A stretch of DNA of 64,000 nucleotides, taken from Collybia mongolica. Taxonomy: Eukaryota; Basidiomycota; Agaricomycetes; Agaricales; Clitocybaceae. Where the stretch lies: assembly GCA_013420905.1 (NCBI GenBank), contig JAAXNY010000001.1:6448001-6512000 (forward strand), in the 5' to 3' direction. The position numbers were made by a program, and so were the translations under genes. The notes under the pieces are model-generated. The model made no database searches and was not told the origin of the DNA. It was given only the letters and a program-made list of their open reading frames with translations. Below, in pieces: positions 24,369 through 37,085 of the stretch; within the stretch, counting starts at the first letter, position 1, and each line of letters starts with the position of its first letter.

Positions 24369-27300
24369 ATGTCCAAGGCCCCCAATATTCAACCTGGAAC
24401 GGGCCGGAATAAGCAGCCATTTGTCCTCGATGCGTCGCTTATAGGTCGTGCCCATACCTACCTCGCATCTGCCGCGTTTTTGGTGGCTCTCGGTGTGGGC
24501 TCTCTGTGTCACTACAAAAAAATCGTCAAAAATGGAGTCGCGGGATACCCGGAAGAGTGGTTCCCTTCTGTTTCTGCAACGTACGCGTTTTGCTTCAAAA
24601 ATAGTCCCTATACTGACGTGGCTACCCTCCACAGCATTGGTGACTGGTATCCAGAACGAAATCTTTTCCAAATTCTTATTGCGTTGACATCTGGTCGGTA
24701 TCTTGTGATTCGCGCTCGACCGATGTTGTGAACACTTCCTTCTCCAGGTCCGCGTCTCGCCCTTGTTGCGCTTCAATACTATCTCCAAAAATCGCATACC
24801 TCGAGTCTACCGGGGTTCGTTTTTGTGTTTGGGCTGATACGGACATTATCGTGCGGAGGATGGGTTTACATCACGTCGAATGACGACCACGATGCACATG
24901 ACGTGTTTATGATCACGTATATGGTCTGCAATATTCCGTGGATGCTGGGAGGTATTTCGTGCACACCGACAAAGCATACTTCGGTTCGGCGGAAACGGTG
25001 GGTGAACGCGTTGATATTGGGTATAAGGGGCTCTGACTTTCAATGGGCAGGACTCTTGTGGCTTTAGCGTGAGTAATAGCTACCTGGGCCTTCAAACATG
25101 ATATTTATTCTTGAATAGTTTCTTTGCAGCTATTATACCACTCGTATATTTCTTTATCCAACACAAAGTTCATAGGATACCTGGTGGTGAGTAACAGCTT
25201 TCTACCTTCGAACACATAGGACTAACTCGGCCACAGCTTACACCAATTACGCATTTTTTGAGTGGGGTCTCATATTCTTTGATGTCCTATATGATTCCTT
25301 TGCGGAGCAGGAATTCAAGGAAGCAGATTTACATGTGAGGAAAGTATCCTGTTTTGTTGATGCGGAAAGCTAACGATACCTCCCAGATTGTGCTGGGTCC
25401 TTCTATCTCAGGCGTTGATAAGATGTGCTAGTTCTGCGCCTGTGTACTGAGAAGAGTACTGACTGACCTTCGAGCAGAATGGTTAAAGTCAAGCCTTCAT
25501 CCGTAGACCCCGTCGTGAACTCTGAGAAAAAAACCGAGGTGGTTCATCCACAGGTTGCCACAAATGGCCAGCAACCGGCGCTGCTTAAAAACTCGCCTTC
25601 CCCAGGCTTCAGGCCCGCACTCAGTTTCGTGTCTGACGTATATCTGTGTAAGAGAGCACTGTTCAGAATCCAGAATTTATCAGCTTAATCTGTGATAGCA
25701 TATATCTTCTGGTCCGTTTTCACATCCCTGATACCTACTTTGTTCTATTTCTCGGTCTGGGAGCTCGGCATTGCGGGTCAGGAGCTCGCGCTACTATCCA
25801 CCCTTTCTCCTGTATTTCTCGGGATCGCACCGTTATTGGCTTGGGCCCGTACTCGAGGTGGCCTGACGACGCTCCACCTGCTATCATTTGCCGGCCTCGC
25901 AGCATATGCACTCGAGGAACCCCTACATAGACTACTGGTAGTGACCCCTGCGACGGCAGCCGTGGTTATGAGGCAGGTTGTTGAGTGGGGGGGCGTTGAG
26001 GGTGTTGACATTGGCTATCAGAGTGTTTGTGAGTTTTCTTGGATTTCACTATGTGATTCGTTATGTTGAGAATTCCAGTGATGGGCTTAGGACTTTTGGT
26101 CTCGTCGCTTTCGAAGCACGTAAATCATTCCAACAACCCAGGTGCGAATATACTTTTCGACTAGAGTTGTTGGGAAATTGATGACCCCCTAGTGTGGCCA
26201 TTTGTCAATGGAAAATCTATGGGCTACAACAAAACTGGTCTTACATTGGGTCTCCTGGCAGTATGCGAGTTCTATACTAGACCGTCGGCGCCTACTAAAA
26301 CAAACGGCGAAAAAGCTACTTCAACACGAGCTTCACCTTCGTCTGAAAGCTGGCTTAGCGCAGCCGTCCCCTTGGGTAGCTTGATCTTCTGCCTTCACAA
26401 CATGCTAGCAGATTCAAGCACACTCATTGCATGGTCGTGGACTGGATACCAGAATAGCATGCCGAAAGGCCCCGTACCCCATCTACACGGATCACTGACC
26501 CTCATTGCGCAGTGCATTGGCTTGCTACTCCCTATCGTTCTCTCTACCACTACGGCTGACTCAAGCGGGCCGGCCCCAGCTGCTGCTGACATATTGGCTC
26601 ACCCACTGTGGCTTCTGTGTGGTGCTGCTAGCTCCTTTGTCATGTACAAACATAAGAACTGGACTGGATATACTGGTGGGCTCGGTGTCGCGGTGTTCTT
26701 GATGTCTATCATTCCCTTAGTGCTGCAGCGCGCGGCGGCGACGCAGAAGATTGGACGAACGTACTTTATGGCATTTTTGGTGTATTGCGTGCTGAATCTG
26801 GCGAGCATCTTTACGGTCGCATACGCCTTCGTACCCGGAGGCGTGTATCTTCGGGAAAGGACAGATTGGTAATTTTATGTTGAGATGCCGCGAGGGGCAT
26901 TAGTGCTGATATGATGGTTTATGCAGCGTGGTTATCGTACAGGTCGCGTGTCTAGCGTTGGCGTTCAGGTGGCCTCAGCTCAACCACGGCAGGGCATCTT
27001 ACAGTATTTCGGCCCCCTCTGCGAGGTTTAGCAAGAGCGTCTTATGCGTTATATCCGTTTTGTCAGTGCTGGGGACACTCTACCGGTGGCCGATTGCCCC
27101 TAGACCTTTCGTGCCTGGTCCTCGTGTCCTGAATGCTGGTATATGGACATTGCACTTTGGGATCGATAATGAAGGGAGAGATAGTCAGCGGGGCGTGAAG
27201 ACCGTAATTGAGTTCGTTCATCCCATCCTTTCATCCCACCACCCTGACCTTGTGTGTTTACATCAGGGATATGAAGCTTGATGTTGTTGGATTTTTGGAG

Positions 27301-28521
27301 ACAGATTTGCATGTAAGTGTAATTAAATAGGCCTCGAATGAAATCCTGACGCTCTCGGCGTAGAGAACTGCATTTGGACATCGTGACTTGTATGGGTATT
27401 TTGGTTGTGACACCTGTATACTATGTATTGACCAATTTTGTTCAGGACACGCATTGCCGCAGAGGAATTGGGTTACGTATGTTCTTCGATCTCCAAACTC
27501 GGTTCTTCCTAATATTTTGAGGGCAGAATGTCGATATAGGCCCAGGGCCTAATTCTCACACATGGGGGGCGGTTCTCTTATCGAAAGTGAGTGATCGCAG
27601 ATGCGGTAAATCTCGGTAATTAAACTCCAAATAGTTTCCTATCATTAATTCTACGCATCATCTACTCCCGTCACCCGGTGGCGAGCTGGCACCAGCAATT
27701 GAGGCAGTCCTGGATGTGTATGGGACCGAAATTACTGTCGTCGTGGCACATAATGGCCAAGGTACAATGAAGTTTGGCTAAATGGCTTTGTGTACTCAAG
27801 ATTTATTTTACAGAGGAAGATCCACTAGATAGAGAACTACAAAGTAGAGAATTGGCGCGTATAATGGCAGCTGCATACCCACGACCTGCAATATTCCTTG
27901 GATATGTTGTTACTAAACCCCAAGCCGAACGTCGTACGTTAGCGGTAACTGATCCCTCGGTGTTACGTGCTGAACTAGGCTAATAATATAGCGGCACCGT
28001 ACAAATTCCTGATAGAAGACGGACTTATGCATGATATTGACTGGGAAGACCAAGACAGATGGTAAGCCGGTTTAACTCTGCCAATCGTCGCCCTAACCAT
28101 GGTTTAGGTGTGAATATATCCTATACCGAGGACTGTATCGGACTTCATACGTTCGGATATCACGCGGGATAATTACCGATACTGAGCTACAAGTGGGCCA
28201 GTTCATGTTACCAAAACATGGCTTCAATGTCACAGACGACTCGGAGCCAGCACGCTATCGACGCGCTTTCAAGGAAGAAATGCCGAAAGATCTGGTCAGT
28301 CGTGCATGGCTTTGATATCAGAAATCCCTCTGAGTTATGATCCACTCTGTACAGTGGTTCCCTGATGAATATTTTGGCAACAAGGAGACAGGAGGCGTGA
28401 ATGGCCACTTCTACCATGTATTCAACACGGTATGTATCAATGTTGCATGCACAATTAGTCTTACTCATGAGCCTATTTTCAGCCCTTGTACTACAAACTT
28501 CCACAAGACGCTGTGTTGTAG
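24369..28521 (+). CDS. CWH43: Cwh43: GPI-anchor lipid remodelling protein (PGAP2-like TM region fused to EEP-like domain)
   Basis: In yeast Cwh43 places ceramide in GPI anchors; it is an ER/Golgi multi-pass membrane protein. The N-terminal part (24369-25070) has the Frag1/PGAP2-like region with [20 protein letters not shown] and several TM helices. The middle (25690-27120) is a second multi-TM block. The C-terminal soluble part (27140-28521) resembles the endonuclease/exonuclease/phosphatase-like domain of yeast Cwh43 and human PGAP2IP: DLVCL..., [46 protein letters not shown]. It ends in [20 protein letters not shown], with a stop at 28519-28521 after the last intron. There are many short introns, so individual joins in the middle are approximate. 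It converges on AP-3 beta, with 81 bp between stops. Confidence 0.87.
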
Positions 28522-28602
28522 TGTTTTTCTCGGTGTTCTGTATACGAGTCGTGTACAAGATATGTTACATGTACACATCATTGTATATGTATAATTCTAC
28601 TA

Positions 28603-31444
28603 TTAATATGGGTTTAAATGGACCTCGGATGCAAGAGGACTTGGAGTTGTGTTTGGCCTGCTACGGCTGGTGGTTGCCTCTTCCTCACCTTCAGGTACAT
28701 CCTCCTCACCAGTAGAATTGGCTTCCTCTTCCCGGTCACTTTCTTCCTCCTCATCTTCGTCCTCATCTTCGTCCTCATCCTCATCCTCGCCCTCATCTTC
28801 ATCCTCCTCGGATTCGGACTCCACTTCTTCTGCAGTGTCCTCATAAAACTTGTCCAAATCCATCCACGGGCCTTTTGTCCCGCCGTTCCTGGCACCAAAC
28901 CCAACAGGGGACGAACCCCCACCAGGTGTCAAGACCAACGGTGATGCAGATCCCTTGGCCCGATGCTGGGCAGACGATAGTGCAATGGGGGTAGCGGGGA
29001 TTGCAGGAGGTGCGTCATCGGGTGTCTCCCGCAACGACGGTTCGACACCACGTTCGAGCCAGTCCGGCAGGATATTATCCATGCTCATTGTTTTTCCTGT
29101 GACAAGACTCAACGATCCCAACATCACATGCTCGTCGTCTACATGAGATGTAAGCTTTGTCTGACTCATAAACTTGGCAGGAAAGCGCACCTAGATGACC
29201 CGAGTCCGAGTCTTCCACCCCAGACTTTCCCTCAAAGAGCACCAGCTTCACCTGTTCACGCCTCAGCACCACCCCAGATCGCGTTTCAGCTTGCTCTGAT
29301 CCATTTGGCGACGGAGGGGAGAGGCCTGCAAGCAGCGAAGTCACCATCCGGGCGCGGTCCCGGACGTCGTAGTTGAGGTCGTACCGCGCCAGCGAGAATA
29401 CATAGCGGCTGAGGAGCCCGAGCACCCGATCAGTGGGGGAAAGAACAAATAACTTTGCGGCGAGTGTGACAATTTGCAGTTTCACGAGGACAGCCTAAAC
29501 GAAGAGATTACTACGGTGGGGGGGAGAGAATCAAAGAAGATGAGTACCTCTTGAGAGAATGTCTTGGCGGCTTTGCGCAGGACATCCGGCGCCCAGTCCG
29601 CGATACCATCGGGACCAGCCCCTTTTTCTTCAGACGCAGAGTATTGCCCAACGAGCCAGAGAACGCAGGCACGGGCCTGGGCGTGTCGAATATCGTCTAT
29701 TTTTCGGGCAAGATGGGCGATGATCGTGAGCGGCGATTGCGAGGTGCTGGCAATGCCAGGTACAGGAGCAGATAACTGTGTCTGGACGAGGAATTTGAGG
29801 ACGAGGACCGCGCTACTCACAACGGCGTCTTCCATGAGGCATTAACTTATTGCACGGGGACGGTTCTGGCTTTACTCACCATGACCGGTTTTGATCATAG
29901 CAATGAGAGCAGTGAGGCATTGTTGAGTACATTCAGGGATCAGACGTGCACATCTTCCAATGGCGCGAACAGATTCGGCGACTACTGCGTCGTCTGTGTC
30001 ATCTGTGTAGTCCTGTAGAAAATTTGGTTAGGGGCAGTGAAAATTAATAGCGGATGGAGTTTCCCTACGGTTAGTTCCCGGAGGATGGCCGGATACGTGT
30101 CGATTGTCACGAGGCTGAGCAGGAGTTTGATCTTGCACTCCTTGACTTGACGCAGGTCATCCGTTCGCACCAGGAACCGAGAGTAGTATGGTGCGAAGAG
30201 GCCCTATGGCTGCAATCAATATTTGGAGTGTAGCCGCACGGATAGGCTCACGGGAGAGTTTTTTGATATTACGAGAAGATAGACAAGGACGACACGTTCG
30301 ACCTCTTGAGAAATACTCAAGAGCCGAAGGAGAGGATGAACAGTCTGGGATAGGTACGATGGTGTACCTGCATAATAAAATACGCGTGTCACAGCTAAAA
30401 CAACCTAAAATCAAACAACGCGGTTGGACGGGTTGCATTCATCAAAAGCCCACCCACTTACTGCTGGGTTGCGGCTCTGCAGCAACGGCTCCGCTGATGT
30501 TAACAACAACTTCACATCATTATCCAGCTCTTCGCTGTCAGTAGCTACGATGGGGCGCAGGAGCATCGTGCGTGCATACCGGAGGAGGAGGTTGAGCACG
30601 CCCACCTGGCCCCATTCGTCCACGTCAATGAGGATCTTGCACAACCGCCGATACTGCTGGTGGATGAGATCGAGCCGCGTGGGGCACACAGCCTCGAATG
30701 CGACCACAACGCTGCCAATGGAAAGGGGCGACCGGTCGTTTAGAAGGGTTTGGATAATGGAAATGAGGGCTGGGAGGTGCGATGCGTCGAGCCTGGGTTT
30801 CTGTCTGTCAGCTGATCTTTTATCGAGCGCAACACTACCCACTGGTAGCATTTCGGAATAGCCAATGCCGAACCCTTGCGGACGTACGGGCTCATATCCG
30901 CCGCACACTTCTTGATCGCCAGCACTACGATACTGCCGATCATCGGGACCTTGATTCCGCTCAGGACACGCAGTGCCATCGCCCGGATGAGTGGGCTGCT
31001 ATCAGTCAAATCCTTCTGGAAAGTGTTGATCGACAGCAGAGCAAGGTCGGGCTCTTGCTCTGCATACCGCAGGAGAAAAATGTACACCAGCTTCCGTATC
31101 TCGAGGTTCTGCGACGCGACGTTCTTCACAACTTGCGCAAAGTACTCCGATACGTTTCGGCCCTTTGATATGAGCTAGAGGAGACATAAATTAGGGCCAA
31201 AAGTTGTCGTACAGGGCACCCATACCGCCACTAGCCTCTTCAGAGCGTCCAGCTTCTCTCTGTCGCTGTTGGAGTCGAGCTGGCGTCGGATATCCTTCGT
31301 CCTGTCATCGGACGTCTCGAGATATGCAGCACCCGAGCTACGGGGTATAGCGAGATCCCTAGTATGCTCAGAGAAGGACTCCTGTAGTCGCATTCCCAGG
31401 CGCGACGCATTTTCTGTGATCGCATTGAGATATTGGCCCGACAT
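28603..31444 (-). CDS. APL6: AP-3 adaptor complex subunit beta
   Basis: Large subunit of the AP-3 coat that sorts cargo from Golgi/endosomes to the vacuole. It begins MSGQYLNAITENASRLGMRL. The adaptin trunk follows: DIRRQLDSNSDREKLDALKR, SKGRNVSEYFAQVVKNVAS, LVYIFLLRYAEQEPDLALLS, SINTFQKDLTDSSPLIRAMA, LRVLSGIKVPMIGSIVVLAI and DMSPYVRKGSALAIPKCY. HEAT-like helices continue to about 29200. The C-terminal segment has the long Asp/Glu/Ser-rich acidic hinge typical of AP-3 beta (about 28700-28830) and then ends at 28603; the ear domain is missing or very short. Several short introns. It diverges from the J-domain gene. Confidence 0.88.
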
Positions 31445-32551
31445 TGGCGTTCACTTGTAAATTGAATATTTAATATTGCCCATTTCTTGATTAGCATCAT
31501 GTGATACAGACGCGCCGTTGAAATTTCGCCTTGTGAGCCTGCCCTTTTGTTCTGCGGTCCCATTGGCAAATTCTCTTTTTTTTTTTTTCAATGTAGCAGA
31601 CTCTCTTACCAGCAACTCTACAGTCCAAGACTTCACCAAATGCACAGCCTCGAACGAAACTATTCCGCTATTTGCCAGGCACCTGATAAATGGTCATCTC
31701 TCAAGGCCACCCCCAAGGATTCCAGGCGACAACGCAGAGTCCATATCGAACATTTGAAAACCTCACGATGACCACCCCGGAATTTTCTATGGAAGAGAAC
31801 CTCCCATGCTTTCGCACCAGAGAAGCACCTATGTCCTCGACTTACTTCTGCGGAATTCTTGGCTCCATGCGCCGAAGACCATGATAACGCCTTGCTGCTT
31901 TGTGACATCTTCTATGCATGTATCTCCGACTCACGCATTGGGGAAAAAATCGGCACGCCGTACAATACTCCCTGAACTCTTTCATAAGTCAAAGTTTCAT
32001 TCTATTCAGTCCAACATGATGTTGTATATATGCCCACCCGGCTGACTCGGTCGAACTCCCTTTTAGCGCCTGGAAACAGTGTGTTTCCTCCTTCACCTGA
32101 AGGATGATGATTTTTTAGCAGGCGTGACAAAGTTTACGGGTAAATTTCGATTCCCCTTTACCCATTGTGCCGACTTACCTTGTCCTAATCAAGCCTTTAT
32201 CCAAGTATGGCTGGAAATATTTGACTGTAACCCCAAATGGCGCGGCGGGACATCGGTGGTAGCAGATCTAGTAGTTATCGTTTCGCCTATGAATGACTTG
32301 TGATGAAAATGAGCAGGGATGCTGCCTTTATTGGAATGTGTCAAGTATTTTATTTCCATGGTTGAGTGAGTCCGACAAGCACGTGGGTGACGCGACTGAT
32401 TGTGAAAGAAATAATAATTAATCACATGTCCACTTCTCGTTCTCTTCCATGAAAATCCTCGATGTCCCAAACAAATTATTCTTCGTGAAATCCTGCTAAC
32501 TCCTGCCCATTCCATCCCTGCGCCTCATCCTCAGCCTTTCTTCTCTTCACC
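31445..32551. other. Divergent promoter region
   Basis: About 1.1 kb between AP-3 beta (minus) and the J-domain gene (plus). A frame at 31518-31757 begins with a signal-peptide-like hydrophobic stretch but is short and unsupported. I see no other coding evidence. Confidence 0.45.
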
Positions 32552-33730
32552 ATGTTCTCTTATGCCCTTTCAACGGGTATGCATTTCCCCAGGTCTCAAT
32601 CACCGTCTCAGCCTCACGAATTTTCAACAGCGAGCACATACTTTCATCTCCCAATCGACGAGAAAGAGGACGCCGAGATCGAAGCATACGAGCACAAGTA
32701 CTTGACCTGGGTGGCAGAGCCCTCAGGTACCTCAACCGCCCCCGCGCCACCGCCCGCACCCCCGTCCTGCACCCCCTCCAGAAGAGACGCAGGAAAATCC
32801 AGTGCAGTAAACGAGGTGCTTCAAAACGACAACCTCTACGAGATCCTGGGAGTCCAACCGTCGGCCAGTCTAGATCGGATGACTCTCCGGCGTGCGTATC
32901 TCTCCCGTAGCCGCGCCTGTCATCCAGAGTGCGTCCCTTATTTCCCTTATCTGCCGCACATTTTTCAGTAACCACATAAAATAATGTAGCAAATTCCCCG
33001 ACAACCCCGATGCGACATATGCGTTCCAGAAGGTAGCCGTCGCATACGATGTCTTGAGCACTCCGGCATCTCGGCGGCTGTACGACACCCGCTCGCCGTC
33101 GTCCACCTATGACGCATTTGCTGCTCGTCCTACTGGTCACGCTGAGGAGACCTTTCGTGGCGTCGTGCTGGGTGTGTTCAACGATTTTCTGGACGGTGAC
33201 CTGGAGGTCATACGCACCCTGCTGAGTAAAAATTTCCCACCATACTCTCCGAGTACCTATGGCTAACCTCCCCTCCCCCCTCCCTCAGAAGCTATCAACG
33301 ACATCAATCCATCTATCAAGCTTGGTGACGAAGGCATCAACTCCGTGCTCGAAACACTCCAAGCCATTCGCGAACGTGCACTAAGTATGTCTCTAGGCTT
33401 TACTTCTCCCACAACTTCGCTGACATTCCTCTAGCCTGCCGCACCTGCATCTATGCTCTACACGCGGAACTTACGCGCCTCCTCGAGGTACAGCATGCCT
33501 TCCGCAAATTATCCTATTTCGATGTCATGGGGCGCTCGCGACTTACAATCCAACTCACACGCATCACCCTCAGTCTTCCCATCGCCCTTGAACGCGCCAT
33601 CCGGGAGCAGAACATATACTACGGCTTGAGGGGCGATCACGATCAGGCGGTGATTCTCCCCCGCAAAGTTACTCTCCTTATCCGCGGCGTCGACGTCGTC
33701 CTCGATCGGATGGAACGGATACTGAAATAA
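32552..33730 (+). CDS. J-domain (DnaJ/Hsp40-type) protein
   Basis: Predicted Hsp70 co-chaperone. After a 90-residue polar, Pro-rich N-terminus comes the J domain: NLYEILGVQPSASLDRMTLR, RAYLSRSRACHP|DKFPDNPD, FQKVAVAYDVLSTPASRRLY. The HPD tripeptide is completed only after splicing of the intron at 32929-32989. Further introns at 33226-33288 and 33385-33434 join in frame. The C-terminal part (SIKLGDEGINSVLETLQAIR to VVLDRMERILK) is helical with no Gly/Phe region, zinc-finger or DnaJ C-terminal substrate domain, so it is a type III J protein. An alternative start is the in-frame ATG at 32579. The client and location are unknown; no signal peptide or TM is seen. Confidence 0.82.
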
Positions 33731-34270
33731 AATCGTTTCGTTCTTGTCCCTTGCATTACCAATATTCCGTTACCCCCCTCACAGCATTATCCCCCCTCCT
33801 GCACCTTCAGATAGCCACCAATCGCCTTGCATTTCCATCTTCCCTGTTCTGTGGTTCGGCTCATATGCACTTCATGGACTGACTGGTCAAGTTTTGTATT
33901 TGATAACTCATTATTCACTACCTAGACATCAAACCTCATCTATGTACCTGTACCTGTACTGTCCCGTCCCGATCAAAATATTCCTGCTCTTGGATCATGA
34001 CATCTGATAAAATACCAAGATCATGATTTCATTCCAAACTAAAATTTTGACGAGGTCCTTTTACTAAAAAGCAAATTTGCTTCGTCTTCCAAAGGAAGTA
34101 CCTGATATTCATGGTAAAAGCGACAAGGGCTTCCTGCAGTCCCTGTTCCCATTTTGCTCTTACCATCTGTCATTTTCAGACGTGTTTTTTTTTTTTGCAT
34201 GCTTGAGGTAGCATCTTTGCCTCTGGTGTGGATGACAGACCTCTAAATTGGCCGCGAACGTCCCTTTCGT
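33731..34270. other. Intergenic between convergent genes
   Basis: Holds the 3' ends of the J-domain gene and the CobW-type gene. T/C-rich, with a short A- and T-run (near 34190). No gene supported. Confidence 0.5.
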
Positions 34271-35649
34271 CTATATGATCTCCGCACCTAGTGAACTACA
34301 AAATTTGTGAATAGCTCGTCTGACCTCCCCACGCTCGCCCATAACCGTAAACCGTACTACCTCATGCTCCCCAGCAACCTCCAACATGGGGGTCAACTCG
34401 AACCGACCAAAGGCCCAGTTCAAAATATGGACACCAGAGCCTTTTAGTTTCACGAAACCCTTGACTCTCCATACCGACTCCTTGGAGAGTGCGCCCAGCG
34501 CAGCTCCCAGGACGTCCCTCTCGAGCCCTTCTAATTCATCTGCTCCGTCTATTGTGTGGGGGGCGTGGGCATGACCATTCCCGTTAGCCTCGGCTTTCGA
34601 TGGTTCACAATCACAGTCACCCCCACCGTGGTCGTGGAGGTGCTGCCGACCCCGAGGCGATCCACGGTACAACGTCACAGTTTCCACTTCATCGTTATGA
34701 GATCCAACCGCGTGTATTTCCTCCGCCTTATCGAGGAAGAGTCTCGATTCCAAGCCAAAAATGAGGTTAGGGTCAACGCCGTTCTTGCCCTGGCACCGGA
34801 TCTTGGGGGTGAGGTCGTTGAGGGTGTTCAGATGGTCTATAACGAAATCCAGGGCGCGTTCCGAGACGTGTTCCCATTTGTTCTACGGGGGGGAGGGGGG
34901 ATCGTAAATATACGTTGGTGGGCGAGTGCGCGGTCAACAGAGACATACGATAAGGATGATGTCGGTGTAGCTCGATTGCATCCGGGCGGTCGGCGAGGTA
35001 TCTTCATAACCGGCAAAGTTCTCCGCATCTACGACTGTCACGATGGCGTCTAGTTTGAGGTCGCCTCCAGTCTCTCGTTCTAATTCTCTAATTTGGAAAG
35101 CCAGGGTTGCTGGGAACGCGGACCCACTTATCAGTCGCTATTACATCGATATGGCGTTCTAGGTTCGGTAGAGAATGGAGAGACGTACGAGCATTCGATG
35201 ATGATACGATCCGGTCGGTATTTCTCTATTATAAAATGTTAGAACAGTGAGCCAGTCGCCTTTCGGACCGAATCAGATCTACCTCTAATTTCTAGCAGTG
35301 CGGTTTGCATCTGTCCAACCAAGACACAGCACCTTTTGATCTTGCTCATCAGCCGAGGGGGGATTTTAAAGACGCAAGAGCCACTCACACACATCCGTTC
35401 AGAATCTCGCTAACGGCAGTCAAGCTGGATTGCTCCGCAAGCTTACTATCCACTATATCGCGCCCTCAGCCCAAGTATTAAACTCTCTAGTTATCGACCC
35501 TCACCTTCAACATCTCCGAATTCATTCTTGAGCAGGACAACTTTGTAATCTTTCGGAAGCTGGGGCAGGAGCGACAGAATCACGGATGTCTTTCCAGCGC
35601 CTAGGAATCCTGTAAAGACAGTAATAGGTATGGGTGTGCGTTTTGTCAT
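34271..35649 (-). CDS. CobW-type (COG0523, Zng1/CobW family) GTPase
   Basis: Metal-handling P-loop GTPase. The start MTKRTPIPITVFTGFLGAGK at 35649 contains the Walker A GFLGAGKT. After an intron comes EFGDVEVDSKLAEQ, then NGCVCC split by another intron; CxCC is the family's zinc-binding motif. Next are RPDRIIIECSGSAFPATLAF, LDAIVTVVDAENF and DIILINKWEHV, where the base-recognition NKxD motif reads NKWE. A linker rich in His and Asp/Cys (HLHDHGGGDCDC near 34640 and HAHAPH near 34560) precedes the CobW C-terminal domain (GFVKLKGSGVHILNWAFGR...). A His-rich metal-binding insert is common in this family. The partner metalloprotein cannot be inferred. It diverges from the epimerase gene with 334 bp between starts. 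Confidence 0.87.
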
Positions 35650-35983
35650 GGTGAGCGCGGTTTCGTCGTGTTTCCAAGCGGGTGGTCCGAGTGCAAGATC
35701 CTTTATTCAATGTCCTACTCGAGACGTTGGTTTGTATGAAGTCGCGCGGAGCCGGAGAATGAAATAATCAGATCCGACATCCCCGGACGAACACCTGCAC
35801 TGGTAGAAATTAAATCCAAATCGTCTTTCCGAAGTTTTCCCGTACACTCACAGGGGTAAACCCAGCCCTGCGCCTTGGCTCCATTTAAATAAAATAAATT
35901 GACGTCGCTCCCAAACAAGGCTGAATACCTGATACCACTCCTCCCAACCAAACAGCCATATCACGAACCAAAGTACTTATCTA
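35650..35983. promoter_or_regulatory. Shared divergent promoter region
   Basis: 334 bp between the ATGs of the CobW-type GTPase (minus) and the epimerase (plus). AATAAAATAAATT-type AT-rich stretch near 35885-35900. No defined operator recognised. Confidence 0.4.
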
Positions 35984-36977
35984 ATGAAGATCGCGGTGAC
36001 CGGCTGCAACGGGCGCGTCGGGAAACCAGTAGTTGCCCTAGCACTGGCCCGGGGACACTCAGTAGTGGGCATCGATTACAGTGGAGAGCCTTTAACGGAA
36101 GCAAGCCAAGCCCCCGAGTTGACCTACATACGCGCCGATCTCAAAGACTACGATACGGCGTTGAAAATACTGGAAGGATGTGATGGCCTGATTCACCTCG
36201 CAGCACATCCCGATCCTGGAGACTATAAAGTGAAGTCACATAACGAGTGGGAGGCTTTTCACGACTCAAGAATGAATGCTTAGTCCGTCGTTTCTACAGC
36301 AATGTCGTGCTCTCGTGGAATGTCCTTCGGGCCTGTGCAGAGGTACGCATGTAGAAAAGGTCCCATCCCCAAACTTACCGCTTCGCGATCAGCTTAATAT
36401 CACGCGAATAGCCCAAGCATCAACCGTCAACGTCGTCACACTGGTATACAGCGAACAACCAAAGTTTGAATACTTCCCAATCGATGAACAGCATCCAACC
36501 TTGCCCGATGAGCCTTACGGTCTCTCCAAACTGTGAGCATCACAAAATCTAGCGCGATCTAGGGTCATGATGGTCTACAGGATATGCGAAATGCAAGCCG
36601 ATACCATTGTCCGCCGCTACCCAGCCTTGAGGGTCGCCAGCCTACGACTACACTGGTCAACTCCTACCCGCGACCATGCACGACGCGATGAGCCAAGCAG
36701 GCGGCAAAGAGACCTATGGGGCTATGTTCAACAAGACTCTGCAGCCGATGCATTCCTATTGGCGGTGACAGAGGAAAGTGGGCGGTGGGCAGGCCATGAA
36801 GCGTTTTTCATAGCTGCGCCTAGGATTTCCTATGACGTGGACTCAAAGGTCTTGAGAGAAACGCATTGGCCGAATGTACCCGTTGTAGAGGGCAAGGACG
36901 TGAGTGGGCAAAAAGGATTTTTCGATTGTGGAAAAGCAGAAAGGTTGTTGGGCTGGGTGCACAGAGATGGTCTATAG
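35984..36977 (+). CDS. NAD(P)-dependent epimerase/dehydratase (extended SDR)
   Basis: Extended short-chain dehydrogenase, probably acting on a nucleotide sugar or similar substrate. The Rossmann start MKIAVTGCNGRVGKPVVALA carries the TGxxGxxG-like motif. IRADLKDYD and GLIHLAAHPDP follow. An intron joins to NDNVVLSWNVLRACAE. Another leads to LNITRIAQASTVNVVTLVYS, then DEPYGLSKL, which holds the catalytic YxxxK; a further intron is followed by ICEMQADTIVRRYP. The C-terminal part (GYVQQDSAADAFLLAV, then FDCGKAERLLGW) is typical of fungal SDR proteins near 300 residues. Complete, with stop at 36975-36977. The specific substrate is unknown. It converges on NPR3 with about 110 bp between stops. Confidence 0.83.
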
Positions 36978-37085
36978 TTTTGCCCTTTGTTAAGTATAAC
37001 CATAGTATCTTTGGATGGTTTTGGAGAATTTCCATGCCCATCTTATCTATGACGGGTGCAAGAAAGTTTGAAGCTGCAAGACTCG

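Noticed and set aside
28649..28846. Plus-strand poly-Ser frame
   Set aside because: Antisense to the Asp/Glu run of AP-3 beta.
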